In this document: piece by piece, positions 1 through 7,601 of the stretch
Numbering within the stretch: the first letter of the stretch is position 1
How the letters are laid out: each line of letters opens with the position of its first letter
NCBI GenBank assembly: GCA_902586025.1
Contig: CACIFV010000001.1
Span: 1 to 64,000, forward strand
Length of the DNA stretch: 64,000 nt
Direction of reading: 5' to 3'
Source: an uncultured Pelagibacteraceae bacterium
GTDB taxonomy: Bacteria > Pseudomonadota > Alphaproteobacteria > Pelagibacterales > Pelagibacteraceae
Translations under genes and position numbers: made by a program
Notes under the pieces: generated by a model
What the model was told of the DNA's origin: nothing
The model's input: the letters and a program-made list of their open reading frames with translations, nothing else
Database searches by the model: none

Positions 1-1
1 A

Positions 2-373
2 AAAAACAAAAACAAATACTTTAAGAAAAAAAATGTTTTTCATAGACCATGGGGAAGATATACAAACCTATACGAGGGTAAAAACTTTTTGGTAAAAGAA
101 TTAGTGGTCAATTCTAAGTCTAAATTAAGCTTACAAAAGCATTTTCATCGATCTGAATATTGGACCATTACTGATGGAAAACCTCTAATTACATTAAACA
201 AGAAAAATTTCTTAAAAAAACCAGGAGAAAAAATATTCATACCAAGAGAAGCAATTCATCGAATAGAAAATAAATTTAAGAAAAAAGTAAAAATTATTGA
301 AATACAAACTGGACCTATTTTAAAAGAGACAGATATAGTTAGATATCAAGATATTTACGGTAGAGTGAATTAA
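2..373 (+). CDS. Mannose-6-phosphate isomerase type II / ManC-like cupin, 3' end (partial at left edge)
   Basis: The reading frame is open from base 2 to the stop at 373 and has no start codon before the left edge, so this is the C-terminal part of a longer gene. It carries the type II phosphomannose isomerase cupin signature: an HRPWG motif at bases 41-55, then LSLQKHFHRSEYW and a PGEKIFIPREAIHRIEN segment. The domain occurs either fused to mannose-1-phosphate guanylyltransferase (ManC/AlgA) or alone, and acts in GDP-mannose supply for surface sugars. A TTG at 89 could be mistaken for a start, but it would cut off the conserved RPWG motif. Which of the two architectures applies cannot be seen from here. 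Confidence 0.8.
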   Translation, partial: KNKNKYFKKKNVFHRPWGRYTNLYEGKNFLVKELVVNSKSKLSLQKHFHRSEYWTITDGKPLITLNKKNFLKKPGEKIFIPREAIHRIENKFKKKVKIIEIQTGPILKETDIVRYQDIYGRVN

Positions 374-381
374 TACTCTTT

Positions 382-1221
382 ATGGATACATTAGTATTTT
401 CTGTCGTTTTATTGGCAGCACTACTTCATGCCACTTGGAATGGCATGGTCAAAAAACACTCGGATAAAGCAGTTGCTCTAGCAGGTATAATTTTAGGTCA
501 TATACCTTTTTCAATTGTTGCAATCATCTTGTTACCCGCACCCTCAATAGAAAGTATACCTTATATCTTCGCAAGTATTGTTGTACACATTGGCTATCAA
601 TGGTTCTTGCTTAAATCATATGAGATTGGGGATTTGACAAAAGTCTATCCTATAGCAAGAGGAACGGGGCCATTATTGGTAACGATCATTTCAATTCTAT
701 TGTTAGGAGTAGTGTTAAATAAATTAATACTCATCTCTATTTTCTTAATATGTTTTGGTATTTTTTTTCTTGGTATTTCTGATTATAAAAACAGCAGCTT
801 AAATGTTATTAAATTTTCGATAATTACAGGTTTGTTTATTGGATCATACTCACTTGTAGATGGATATGGAGCAAGAGTGAGTAATTCTGCAATATCTTTT
901 GTCAGCTGGTCTTTCATATTAAACGCTATGATTTTCCCATTTATTCTAAGTTTAAGAGGTCAAAAGGATATTATTAAAAGGGTTTATAGAGACGGTAAAA
1001 TGATATTTTTTTACGGTGTAACATTATCATATGCTAGTTATGCCTTGGCTGTATGGGCATTTACAAAAGCTCCAATACCTGTTGTTACATCCTTAAGAGA
1101 AACAAGTATTTTATTATCAATATTTATTGGATATTTTTTATTAAAAGAAAGTATCAATTTAAAAAAAATCATATCAATTTTATTTATTTTAATAGGTGTG
1201 ATTGGGATTAAATTATTTTAA
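382..1221 (+). CDS. EamA/DMT-superfamily permease
   Basis: A 279-residue, strongly hydrophobic protein with about ten predicted membrane helices, the length and layout of drug/metabolite transporter (EamA) exporters. The N-terminus has LLAALLHATWNGMVKKHSDK, close to the HATWN segment often found in this family. The second EamA half shows SLRETSILLSIFIGYFLLKE near the C-terminus, another family hallmark. The substrate cannot be told from sequence. The gene starts 8 nt after the cupin gene, so the two may be co-transcribed. A strong hairpin about 120 nt downstream probably ends the transcript. Confidence 0.8.
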   Translation: MDTLVFSVVLLAALLHATWNGMVKKHSDKAVALAGIILGHIPFSIVAIILLPAPSIESIPYIFASIVVHIGYQWFLLKSYEIGDLTKVYPIARGTGPLLVTIISILLLGVVLNKLILISIFLICFGIFFLGISDYKNSSLNVIKFSIITGLFIGSYSLVDGYGARVSNSAISFVSWSFILNAMIFPFILSLRGQKDIIKRVYRDGKMIFFYGVTLSYASYALAVWAFTKAPIPVVTSLRETSILLSIFIGYFLLKESINLKKIISILFILIGVIGIKLF

Positions 1222-1341
1222 TTAAATTGTAACAATCTATAAATATTTTTGTCATTAAAGTTTATTAAAAATAATTAACAAAAATTTTAAATAATAAAAC
1301 ATCTTCATTTCCTCTTTGTTTAAAATTTTGTTGATTAACTA

Positions 1342-1383
1342 CCTTCCCCTTTTTGTTATAAAAAAGGGGAGGGACAATTTTTA
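1342..1383 (+). terminator. Rho-independent terminator after the EamA gene
   Basis: A hairpin with left arm 1342-1354 (CCTTCCCCTTTTT) and right arm 1361-1373 gives about 13 base pairs, one a T-G wobble, around a 6-nt loop. A short T run follows on the plus strand at 1378-1382. The T run suits the plus strand. The minus-strand gene that ends at 1388 may also use the stem. Confidence 0.65.
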
Positions 1384-1387
1384 TACA

Positions 1388-1597
1388 TTAATTATTAACA
1401 GACGCAGGACTCTCACTAGTTTTCTTTTTAGCTAATTTTTTTGCTTTTTTTTCGGCAACTTTTTTTTCAATACCTGCAATTTTTATATTAATTTTAGCTA
1501 GTTTTTTTTCCTTTAAATTAATCTTATTTTTAAGTTTATCTATTGATTTGATAAACTTTTTTTTTCTTCTTTCATTTTTCTTTAACTTCTTACCCAT
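1388..1597 (-). CDS. Small lysine-rich basic protein, function unknown
   Basis: A 69-residue protein, very rich in Lys with alternating Ala, Glu and Ile; residues ~15-60 look like one long amphipathic helix or coiled coil, and the tail SESPASVNN is uncharged. There are three consecutive in-frame start triplets (GTG 1603, ATG 1600, ATG 1597). The last is chosen because it lies 5 nt from a perfect AGGAGG at 1608-1603. It stands alone between two convergent-facing neighbours. The charge resembles small nucleic-acid- or ribosome-associated proteins, but no family is recognised, so function is left open. Confidence 0.55.
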   Translation of the reverse strand: MGKKLKKNERRKKKFIKSIDKLKNKINLKEKKLAKINIKIAGIEKKVAEKKAKKLAKKKTSESPASVNN

Positions 1598-1602
1598 CAT
1601 CA

Positions 1603-1608
1603 CCTCCT
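1603..1608 (-). promoter_or_regulatory. Perfect Shine-Dalgarno AGGAGG that decides a start
   Basis: On the minus strand AGGAGG is followed by TG-ATG-ATG. The second ATG (1597) has the optimal 5-nt spacing. Such complete anti-16S matches are rare in this window, where most genes have weak sites or overlap their upstream neighbour, so this small gene may be strongly translated. Confidence 0.6.
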
Positions 1609-1681
1609 ATGAAAATTTAAATTATTATATTTAATTTAAATTTCTAAGTAAAATAATTTGTCTAAAATTTTGTTATTAAAA

Positions 1682-2566
1682 TTATAGTAAAAAATTTACT
1701 TTTTTTTGTGAAAATTCAATATCAATCTTATTGTGACATCCAAAATTATCTCCATCAACCTGAACGGGAATTTCAAAATTATTGCAATTAATTTGGATAC
1801 TTTTTGAATAGGTGGTTATAACAGATTTGTTTCTTGATAAATCTCCATAAATAATTATCAAAATAATATAATACATTAATTTTAGCCTACTTAAATCTTT
1901 AAAAACATAAGTTATTAATCTATCATCAAAAATGTTTGACTTATTTATCTTATGATGACCAGCATAATATTTGGTATTAGAACTTAATACCCAATCAGCT
2001 TGATATTTTTGACCATCAAAGAAAACATCAAGTTTATTATTTTTCATAAATAAAAAATGCTGAAACCCTTTTAAACCAAATATTATCTTACCAAGTATTT
2101 TTTTTATACGTGTATCAATAGAGTGAACAATTTTAGCATCCCAACCAATACCAGCCATTAAAAAAAAATAATTTTTATTTATTTTTATAAGATTAGATTG
2201 TTTATAATTATTTGATGTTAAAATATTACAAATATCGTTTACTTTTTTATTTATCGATAACTCTGCTTGAAGTAAATTGGCTGTTCCAGCCGGTATGTAC
2301 CCAATTGCAAATTTATCATTAAAATCAAAGTCATTTTTTATCAATTCATTGATAGCAAATGATACTGATCCATCTCCACCAGCAACTATCAATCTATCAT
2401 AATTTTTATTTTTAAATTCCAAAAATATTTCTTTCGCCTCTTTTTCAGATTTGGTTTTGAAATAATCTACAGAGTTGTTAATTTTTAATTTTTCATAAAT
2501 CTTATTTACAAATTTTATTTTTTTCCCTGTTGAAGAATTAAGGTTATAAATCAAACAATAATGCAT
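1682..2566 (-). CDS. Diacylglycerol/lipid kinase family protein (YegS/DgkB-like)
   Basis: A 294-residue member of the diacylglycerol kinase catalytic family. It has the nucleotide-binding GGDGS at 63-67 inside RLIVAGGDGSVSFAINELI, and the second conserved segment IPAGTANLLQ at 91-100. The C-terminal half is the beta-sandwich domain typical of YegS/DgkB, ending with VQVDGDNFG. The family phosphorylates diacylglycerol or related lipids with ATP. It diverges from plcP and agt, and PhoB-box-like repeats lie in the shared upstream region. A likely job is re-phosphorylating diacylglycerol released by PlcP, or tuning its pool, under phosphate limitation; that role is inference. Confidence 0.8.
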   Translation of the reverse strand: MHYCLIYNLNSSTGKKIKFVNKIYEKLKINNSVDYFKTKSEKEAKEIFLEFKNKNYDRLIVAGGDGSVSFAINELIKNDFDFNDKFAIGYIPAGTANLLQAELSINKKVNDICNILTSNNYKQSNLIKINKNYFFLMAGIGWDAKIVHSIDTRIKKILGKIIFGLKGFQHFLFMKNNKLDVFFDGQKYQADWVLSSNTKYYAGHHKINKSNIFDDRLITYVFKDLSRLKLMYYIILIIIYGDLSRNKSVITTYSKSIQINCNNFEIPVQVDGDNFGCHNKIDIEFSQKKVNFLL

Positions 2567-2597
2567 AATTTTTTCGTAACTAATTTTTAATAAATCT

Positions 2598-2615
2598 TTA
2601 ACATTTCAATGACAT
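2598..2615 (-). promoter_or_regulatory. Pho-box-like direct repeat upstream of the lipid kinase
   Basis: Read on the minus strand this is ATGTCAT-TGAA-ATGTTAA, two 7-mers with a 4-nt spacer (11-bp period), matching the PhoB box layout CTGTCAT-N4-CTGTCAT. It ends 32 nt upstream of the lipid-kinase start codon. With the copy at 2634-2651 it forms a tandem pair in the divergent plcP/kinase promoter. Assignment rests on the motif and the phosphate-gene context. Confidence 0.5.
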
Positions 2616-2633
2616 AAGAATTAAATGATTCGA

Positions 2634-2651
2634 GTTACAGTTGTGTTACAA
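2634..2651 (-). promoter_or_regulatory. Second Pho-box-like direct repeat in the plcP/kinase divergent region
   Basis: On the minus strand it reads TTGTAAC-ACAA-CTGTAAC, close to the CTGTAAT-AATT-CTGTAAT box before pstS in the same window. On the plus strand it is a GTTACA repeat at an exact 11-nt period. It lies only 14 nt before the plcP ATG, so PhoB bound here could act on either divergent gene. Confidence 0.5.
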
Positions 2652-2665
2652 AATAGGTTTTTTTA

Positions 2666-3472
2666 ATGCCTCCGTTATTAAAATATAAGAGTATATTTAT
2701 ATCTGATGTGCATCTTGGTACCAAAGGTTGTCAAGCTAACAAGCTTTTAGAATTTTTTAAGAATTCAAGATCCGAGAACCTTTATTTAGTTGGAGATATA
2801 ATCGATGTTTGGGCAATGCAAAAGAGTTTCTATTGGCCTCAAGAGCATAATGATGTCATACAAAAAATATTGAGAAAAGCCAGGCACGGGACAAAAGTAT
2901 TTTACATAATTGGAAATCATGATGAGGTATTTAGAAAATTTATTCCAATGCATTTAGGTGATATTAAAATAGTAAATAGAGTTATTCATGAAACGCAGTT
3001 AGGAAAAAAATATTTAGTTGTTCATGGTGATGCTTGGGACGGAGTAATGAAATATGCTAAATGGCTTTCTAAATTAGGAGCTATTGCCTATGAATTATTA
3101 CTTAAAATTAATGTTATTATAAATTTTTTTAGAAAATTGAGAGGTAAAGACTATTGGTCATTGGCAAAATTTTTAAAATATAAGGTAAAAAATGCTGTAA
3201 AATTTATAGGTGAATATGAAAACACACTTTCTTCATATGCAAAAAGGAAAAAATTTGATGGAATAATTTGTGGACACATACATCATGCTGAAAATTTAAA
3301 TCTTGATGGTGTTAATTATTTAAATTGTGGCGATTGGGTTGAGTCATGTACAGCCTTGGCAGAAAAATATGATGGAACTTTTGAGATAATTTGTTGGGAT
3401 AAAAAAAGAAACGAATATATTTCAGAAAATATTGATAATAACAGGATCGGTTCATTCAAAAAAGCATCTTAA
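2666..3472 (+). CDS. plcP: PlcP-type phospholipase C (calcineurin-like metallophosphoesterase)
   Basis: A 268-residue metallophosphoesterase of the LpxH-like COG2908 group. All metal-site motifs are present in order: SDVHLG 13-18, GDIID 43-47, GNHDE 83-87, VHGD 119-122 and GHIHH 203-207. LpxH hydrolyses UDP-diacylglucosamine, but the partnership with a GT4 glycosyltransferase 3 nt downstream and the Pho setting match PlcP of Sinorhizobium and marine alphaproteobacteria. PlcP strips head groups from phospholipids to give diacylglycerol when phosphate is scarce. Both sequence and context support PlcP; an LpxH-type role remains the alternative. The upstream region holds PhoB-box-like repeats. 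Confidence 0.8.
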   Translation: MPPLLKYKSIFISDVHLGTKGCQANKLLEFFKNSRSENLYLVGDIIDVWAMQKSFYWPQEHNDVIQKILRKARHGTKVFYIIGNHDEVFRKFIPMHLGDIKIVNRVIHETQLGKKYLVVHGDAWDGVMKYAKWLSKLGAIAYELLLKINVIINFFRKLRGKDYWSLAKFLKYKVKNAVKFIGEYENTLSSYAKRKKFDGIICGHIHHAENLNLDGVNYLNCGDWVESCTALAEKYDGTFEIICWDKKRNEYISENIDNNRIGSFKKAS

Positions 3473-3475
3473 AGA

Positions 3476-4483
3476 ATGAAAATATTAATTGTTACCGATG
3501 CTTATTACCCTCAAGTTAATGGTGTTGTAAGAACTCTCCACGAAACTGGTGAAATTCTTAAATCACAAGGTCAAACTATTGAATATATTACTCCTCAACA
3601 ATTTCTTACCATGCCCATGCCAAAATATAATGAAATTAGATTGTCCTTAAATGTTTGGCCCCGTGTAAGTAACTTAATTAAATCAATTAAACCTGATGCA
3701 ATACATATTGCAACAGAAGGACCCTTAGGGTTTATGGCACGAAGACATTGCATTAAAAATGGCTTAAAATTTACCACAAGTTTTCACACAAGATTTGATA
3801 AATACATGAAACTTTATATGCCTATCATTCCAGCTAAATGGTCAGAAAAATTTTTATGCAATTTTCATAATAAAGCTGAAAGAATTTTAGTAACAACAGA
3901 ATCTATGCGTGAAGAATTAATTTCTTTAGGTATTGATAACAATAAAATGGTTACATGGACCAGAGGAGGTAATCATGGTGCATTTAAAAACCCCATTAAG
4001 AAAGACTTACCTTATAAAAGACCTATATGGATATATGTTGGAAGAGTTGCTGTTGAAAAAAATATCAAAGCATTTTTAGATTTAGATCTTGAAGGTACTA
4101 AAATTATAATTGGTAAAGGTCCTGATTTAAACAATTTAAAAAAAAAGTTTCCAAAAGACATTTTTTTAGGTGAGAAAACAAATGGAGAATTAGCTTCTCA
4201 TTTTGCATCATCTGATGTTTTTGTATTTCCAAGTAAAACAGATACGTTTGGTATAGTTGTCTTAGAGTCTTTAAATTGTGGCACACCAGTCGCAGCTTAC
4301 CCTGTACCGGGACCTAAAGATATATTAGGGGGTACTAATATTGATACTTTAGATAATGATTTGAAAACCTCTGCTTTAAAAGCTTTGAAGGTAAGTCGTC
4401 AAGATTGTCTTGATTTTGCAAAAAAATATTCTTGGGAGGAAACGGCAAAAATATTTTTTGAAAATATTTCACCTAATAATTAA
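3476..4483 (+). CDS. agt: Agt-like GT4 glycosyltransferase for glycolipid synthesis
   Basis: A 335-residue GT-B fold glycosyltransferase. The N-terminal acceptor domain begins with DAYYPQVNGVVRTL (8-21), as in SqdX/PimB-type lipid glycosyltransferases. The C-terminal donor domain has IYVGRVAVEKN (187-196) and SKTDTFGIVVLE (253-264) followed by SLNCGTPV. It starts 3 nt after plcP, so the pair is certainly one operon. In marine bacteria the plcP-agt pair makes monoglycosyl- or glucuronosyl-diacylglycerol to replace phospholipids in phosphate starvation. The sugar donor cannot be read from the sequence. Confidence 0.8.
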   Translation: MKILIVTDAYYPQVNGVVRTLHETGEILKSQGQTIEYITPQQFLTMPMPKYNEIRLSLNVWPRVSNLIKSIKPDAIHIATEGPLGFMARRHCIKNGLKFTTSFHTRFDKYMKLYMPIIPAKWSEKFLCNFHNKAERILVTTESMREELISLGIDNNKMVTWTRGGNHGAFKNPIKKDLPYKRPIWIYVGRVAVEKNIKAFLDLDLEGTKIIIGKGPDLNNLKKKFPKDIFLGEKTNGELASHFASSDVFVFPSKTDTFGIVVLESLNCGTPVAAYPVPGPKDILGGTNIDTLDNDLKTSALKALKVSRQDCLDFAKKYSWEETAKIFFENISPNN

Positions 4484-4517
4484 AGACAATATACATTACA
4501 TTTGTTAAAACATATCC

Positions 4518-5666
4518 ATGTTTTGGGCAGAGTTGATACTTATAGTTATAATAATCATTTTATTATATTTTTTATTTAAAAAAAATATTAAGCCAGAAAA
4601 CACAGCACCAGTTGTAAACAAGACTAATAAGGATGATTTAGGAAAAAGAGTAATTATTGAAGAATTAGAAGATCAATTCTTTGCTTTAGATAAATATAAT
4701 TTAATCAAATATCTAAACAAAAGTGCAAAACAACGTTTTGGAGAAAACCTAATTGATAAAAATATTTCAAGTGTAATTAGAGATACAAAATTATTAGAAA
4801 CGATTGAAGAGGCTATCAAAGATCAAACTACAAAAAATGTCAATGTAGAAATAAATTTACCATCTTATCAACTTTACAAAATCTATGTTATTCCTGGTCC
4901 GACCCATTTGTTTCCAGAAATAAACTCTGTCGTATTGTTTCTAAAAGATTTTACAGAAATAACAAAAGCACAAAAACTAAAAACTGATTTTGTTGCAAAT
5001 GTGAGTCATGAATTAAGAACACCTTTAGTTTCGATTAAAGGTTCGTTAGAAACTATTCTTGGACCAGCTTCAAAAGACCAAGAGGCGCAAAAAAAATTTA
5101 TGTCTATCATGTCTGATCAAGTATTAAGAATGGAAAACCTAATCAATGATTTATTGATTTTAAGTAGAATAGAATTGGAAGAACATATCAAGCCTAATAA
5201 AATTGTGAGCTTAAATGATCTTTTTACAAATATTAAAAGTAACTTTGAATTAATTCTTAAAAAAAAGAAAATCAATTTACATATTGAACTTATGGAACCA
5301 ACCTTAGTTTTTGGTGATAATGATAAATTGTTAACTGTATTTTCAAATTTAATTGATAATTCAATTAAATATTCACAAGATGGAAAAAATATATACGTAA
5401 AAAGTCAAATCAGTGAAGGTAAATTAATTGATAAAAATATTGCCATTATCATTAAAGATGAAGGTGTTGGAATACCTCACCAGCTAATTCCAAGAATAAC
5501 TGAAAGATTTTTTAGAGTAGATACAGAAAAAAGTAAAAAGGTTGGTGGTACAGGTTTAGGTTTAGCTATAATGAAACATATTATATCTCAACACAGAGGT
5601 GACTATGAGATTCTCAGTAAAGTTAATGAAGGTACTGAAATTAAGATATATCTTCCAACAAAATAA
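4518..5666 (+). CDS. phoR: Phosphate-regulon sensor histidine kinase PhoR
   Basis: A 382-residue membrane histidine kinase. One N-terminal transmembrane helix (~3-21) is followed by a PAS-like region (~48-150) and a HisKA domain with the phospho-acceptor His164 in NVSHELRTPL. The ATPase domain has an N box (NLIDNSIKYS), G1 (DEGVGIP) and G2 (GGTGLGL). There is no sizeable periplasmic sensor loop, as is usual for PhoR, which senses through Pst and PhoU. It sits between the plcP-agt pair and pstS, while its partner phoB is 6 kb downstream after phoU. The separation is unusual but the assignment is strong from context. Confidence 0.85.
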   Translation: MFWAELILIVIIIILLYFLFKKNIKPENTAPVVNKTNKDDLGKRVIIEELEDQFFALDKYNLIKYLNKSAKQRFGENLIDKNISSVIRDTKLLETIEEAIKDQTTKNVNVEINLPSYQLYKIYVIPGPTHLFPEINSVVLFLKDFTEITKAQKLKTDFVANVSHELRTPLVSIKGSLETILGPASKDQEAQKKFMSIMSDQVLRMENLINDLLILSRIELEEHIKPNKIVSLNDLFTNIKSNFELILKKKKINLHIELMEPTLVFGDNDKLLTVFSNLIDNSIKYSQDGKNIYVKSQISEGKLIDKNIAIIIKDEGVGIPHQLIPRITERFFRVDTEKSKKVGGTGLGLAIMKHIISQHRGDYEILSKVNEGTEIKIYLPTK

Positions 5667-5706
5667 TTAATTTAAAAAATTGTTTAAAATTAACTCTTAT
5701 TCAACC

Positions 5707-5727
5707 AAGATTTAACAAATCTTTTGT
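5707..5727 (+). terminator. Possible weak terminator after phoR
   Basis: A short hairpin AAGATTT (5707-5713), loop AAC, AAATCTT (5717-5723) is followed by a few T residues. The stem has only one G-C pair on each side and is AT-rich, so it is weak. It lies between phoR and the unknown gene at 5761. Confidence 0.3.
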
Positions 5728-5760
5728 TGATTCGTATCTTAGTTTATTTAAAATTAATTT

Positions 5761-6369
5761 ATGATTAAGATATTACATAGTATTTTAATTATTATTTTTT
5801 TTTTAATGTCGATCATTACTAAAAGTAATGCATCAGATATTTCTACAATTTTAAGAAACCAGCAATTAACTGTTTTTGATATTGGTATCTTTAGATTACA
5901 GGAAGACTTAAAAAGTTCATATCCTGAAATAAAAAAACATAAAGATGTACCGTATGAAGATATATATATAGATGTTCTCAGTTCCTATTGGAGAAATACA
6001 GTAGATTTAATTGTTTCAATTCCAGTAAATGAAAATTTAAAAAAAGAGAACTACATGTCAGATTCATTGAGATGTCGAAACATATTTAATTCTGTTAGAG
6101 ATCATTTACTGAGAAATGAAAATATGAGTAATTATAGGTTTACTATGGCGACAAGCTATTTAACATCTATTTTTTCTACTCCTACTAGTTGGCCAAAATG
6201 GCGTTATGACCAAAGTATTCTTGAGGAATTAGTTAATTTGGTAAAACTGGAAGTTGTTTTAAGACCAACCCCAGATCTTGCTTTTAAGGATAACGTAAAT
6301 CCAGTTTCATGCAAAGGTGGTCTAGAAACTGAAAATAGTGAGATTATTGTCTCAATGAAATACAACTAA
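5761..6369 (+). CDS. Unknown secreted protein between phoR and pstS
   Basis: A 202-residue protein with a clear signal peptide (hydrophobic ~4-20, likely cut near KSNA/SD at 24-25), so periplasmic. The mature part is about 178 residues, mixed alpha/beta in look, with just two Cys (105 and 184) that could form a disulfide. Other features are a segment rich in Trp and Ser/Thr-Pro around 139-148 and a C-terminal GGLETENSEIIVSMKY. I recognise no domain. Its place between phoR and the Pho-boxed pstS suggests a role in phosphate stress or phosphate-ester handling, but nothing in the sequence proves that. No Pho box was seen directly upstream. Confidence 0.7.
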   Translation: MIKILHSILIIIFFLMSIITKSNASDISTILRNQQLTVFDIGIFRLQEDLKSSYPEIKKHKDVPYEDIYIDVLSSYWRNTVDLIVSIPVNENLKKENYMSDSLRCRNIFNSVRDHLLRNENMSNYRFTMATSYLTSIFSTPTSWPKWRYDQSILEELVNLVKLEVVLRPTPDLAFKDNVNPVSCKGGLETENSEIIVSMKYN

Positions 6370-6390
6370 AAAGTTAGGTTTTTAACAAAA

Positions 6391-6408
6391 CTGTAATAAT
6401 TCTGTAAT
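6391..6408 (+). promoter_or_regulatory. PhoB box upstream of pstS
   Basis: A perfect direct repeat CTGTAAT-AATT-CTGTAAT (7-4-7), differing from the classical CTGTCAT-N4-CTGTCAT only at position 5 of each half. It is 70 nt before the pstS ATG. AT-rich -10 candidates follow, including TTTATAC at 6426-6432. This is the clearest Pho box in the window and serves as reference for the others. Confidence 0.75.
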
Positions 6409-6478
6409 ATTAAAGATTCAATAAATTTATACGAGTCAGGCATCATTTAATTAATAAATAACGAAAGGATTAAAGATA

Positions 6479-7510
6479 ATGAAAAAACTAACTATAGTGA
6501 TTGCTTCTTTAGTTGCTCTATCAATAGCAACTGTTGCTCAAGCAAGAGATCAAATTAAGATAGTTGGTTCGTCTACAGTATTCCCTTACGCGACTGTTGT
6601 TGCTGAAAGATTTGGTGGTTCAGGATTCAAAACTCCTGTAATCGAGTCGACTGGTACTGGTGGAGGAGCTAAACTATTCTGTGCTGGTGTTGGTGAGCAA
6701 CATCCAGATATTACAAATGCATCAAGAGCTATGAAAGACAAAGAGAAAGCCCTATGTAAGAAAAATGGTGTAAATGATATTGTTGAGATCGTAATTGGTA
6801 ACGATGGTATTACATTAGCTTACAGCAAAGATGCAAAACCAGTAAACTTTACTAAAGAACAATTATATTTAGCATTAGCTGCTCATACAGTAGTTGATGG
6901 TAAGTTAGTTCCAAATATTTATAAAACCTGGGACCAAATTGACCCTAGCTTACCAAAACAAAAAATTTCAGTAATGATCCCACCAGGAACATCAGGAACT
7001 AGAGATGCTTGGAATTCTTTAGTAATGAAAAAAGGTATGACTAAAGAAGCTAAAGCTCTTTATAAAGCAGGTTTTGAAGCTGGAAATAAAAAATACAAAA
7101 AACCACAAAAACTTTACAGAGAAGATGGAGCTGCTATTGAAGTAGGAGAAAACGATAGTTTAATCATCCAAAAGTTAACTCAAGATAAAGATATGTTTGG
7201 TTTCTTTGGTTTCAGCTATTTCTTAGCTGCTAAAGATAAATTACAAGCTGCTAGCATAGATGGTGGACAACCCTCTCTAGCGAGTATTCAAGACTACAGT
7301 TATGCAGTTGCAAGACCATTATTTTTCTATGTGAAAAAAGCTCACGTTGGAGTAATCCCAGGATTACATGAGTTTGTGAAAGAATTCACAACTAAGAAAG
7401 CTATTGGAAAAGGTGGTTACTTAGCAGATATTGGTTTAGTTCCATTAGACTCTAAGTTGTATAAAACAACTAGAACTAATGCTACGAAGCTAGTTGCTAT
7501 GGGTAATTAA
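6479..7510 (+). CDS. pstS: Phosphate ABC transporter substrate-binding protein PstS
   Basis: A 343-residue periplasmic binding protein. A signal peptide (~1-22, ending VAQA-RD) is followed by the phosphate-contacting IVGSSTVFPYA (28-38), STGTGGGAKLFC and SGTRDAWNS. It captures inorganic phosphate for PstCAB. A good ribosome-binding site (GAAAGGA) precedes the ATG, unlike most genes here, which fits very high expression. Its codon use is less AT-extreme than that of its neighbours, another sign of a highly expressed gene. A terminator directly after it separates pstS from the permease genes. PhoB control is indicated by the box at 6391-6408. Confidence 0.97.
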   Translation: MKKLTIVIASLVALSIATVAQARDQIKIVGSSTVFPYATVVAERFGGSGFKTPVIESTGTGGGAKLFCAGVGEQHPDITNASRAMKDKEKALCKKNGVNDIVEIVIGNDGITLAYSKDAKPVNFTKEQLYLALAAHTVVDGKLVPNIYKTWDQIDPSLPKQKISVMIPPGTSGTRDAWNSLVMKKGMTKEAKALYKAGFEAGNKKYKKPQKLYREDGAAIEVGENDSLIIQKLTQDKDMFGFFGFSYFLAAKDKLQAASIDGGQPSLASIQDYSYAVARPLFFYVKKAHVGVIPGLHEFVKEFTTKKAIGKGGYLADIGLVPLDSKLYKTTRTNATKLVAMGN

Positions 7511-7534
7511 TTATTACTCTGTTAACAAATAATT

Positions 7535-7566
7535 AAAAAAGGGGTCTTTTTAGACCCCTTTTTTTT
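7535..7566 (+). terminator. Rho-independent terminator between pstS and pstC
   Basis: Arms 7535-7547 (AAAAAAGGGGTCT) and 7552-7564 form a 13-bp stem with a TTTT loop, and the right arm runs straight into a T tract. It is a textbook intrinsic terminator. Partial read-through would give much more PstS than permease, the usual need for a binding-protein transporter. Confidence 0.9.
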
Positions 7567-7590
7567 GAAATAAGAGTAAAGTCCTCAATA

Positions 7591-7597
7591 AAGGAGA
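7591..7597 (+). promoter_or_regulatory. Ribosome-binding site that fixes the TTG start of pstC
   Basis: AAGGAGA at 7591-7597 lies 4 nt before the TTG at 7602, supporting that non-ATG start. No ATG sits closer to the beginning of the first membrane helix. Confidence 0.55.
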
Positions 7598-7601
7598 TTC
7601 T

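Noticed and set aside
89-373. TTG at 89 as the start of a complete 94-residue cupin protein
   Set aside because: The same frame is open to the left edge and encodes the conserved FHRPWG motif before the TTG, so the gene begins outside the window.
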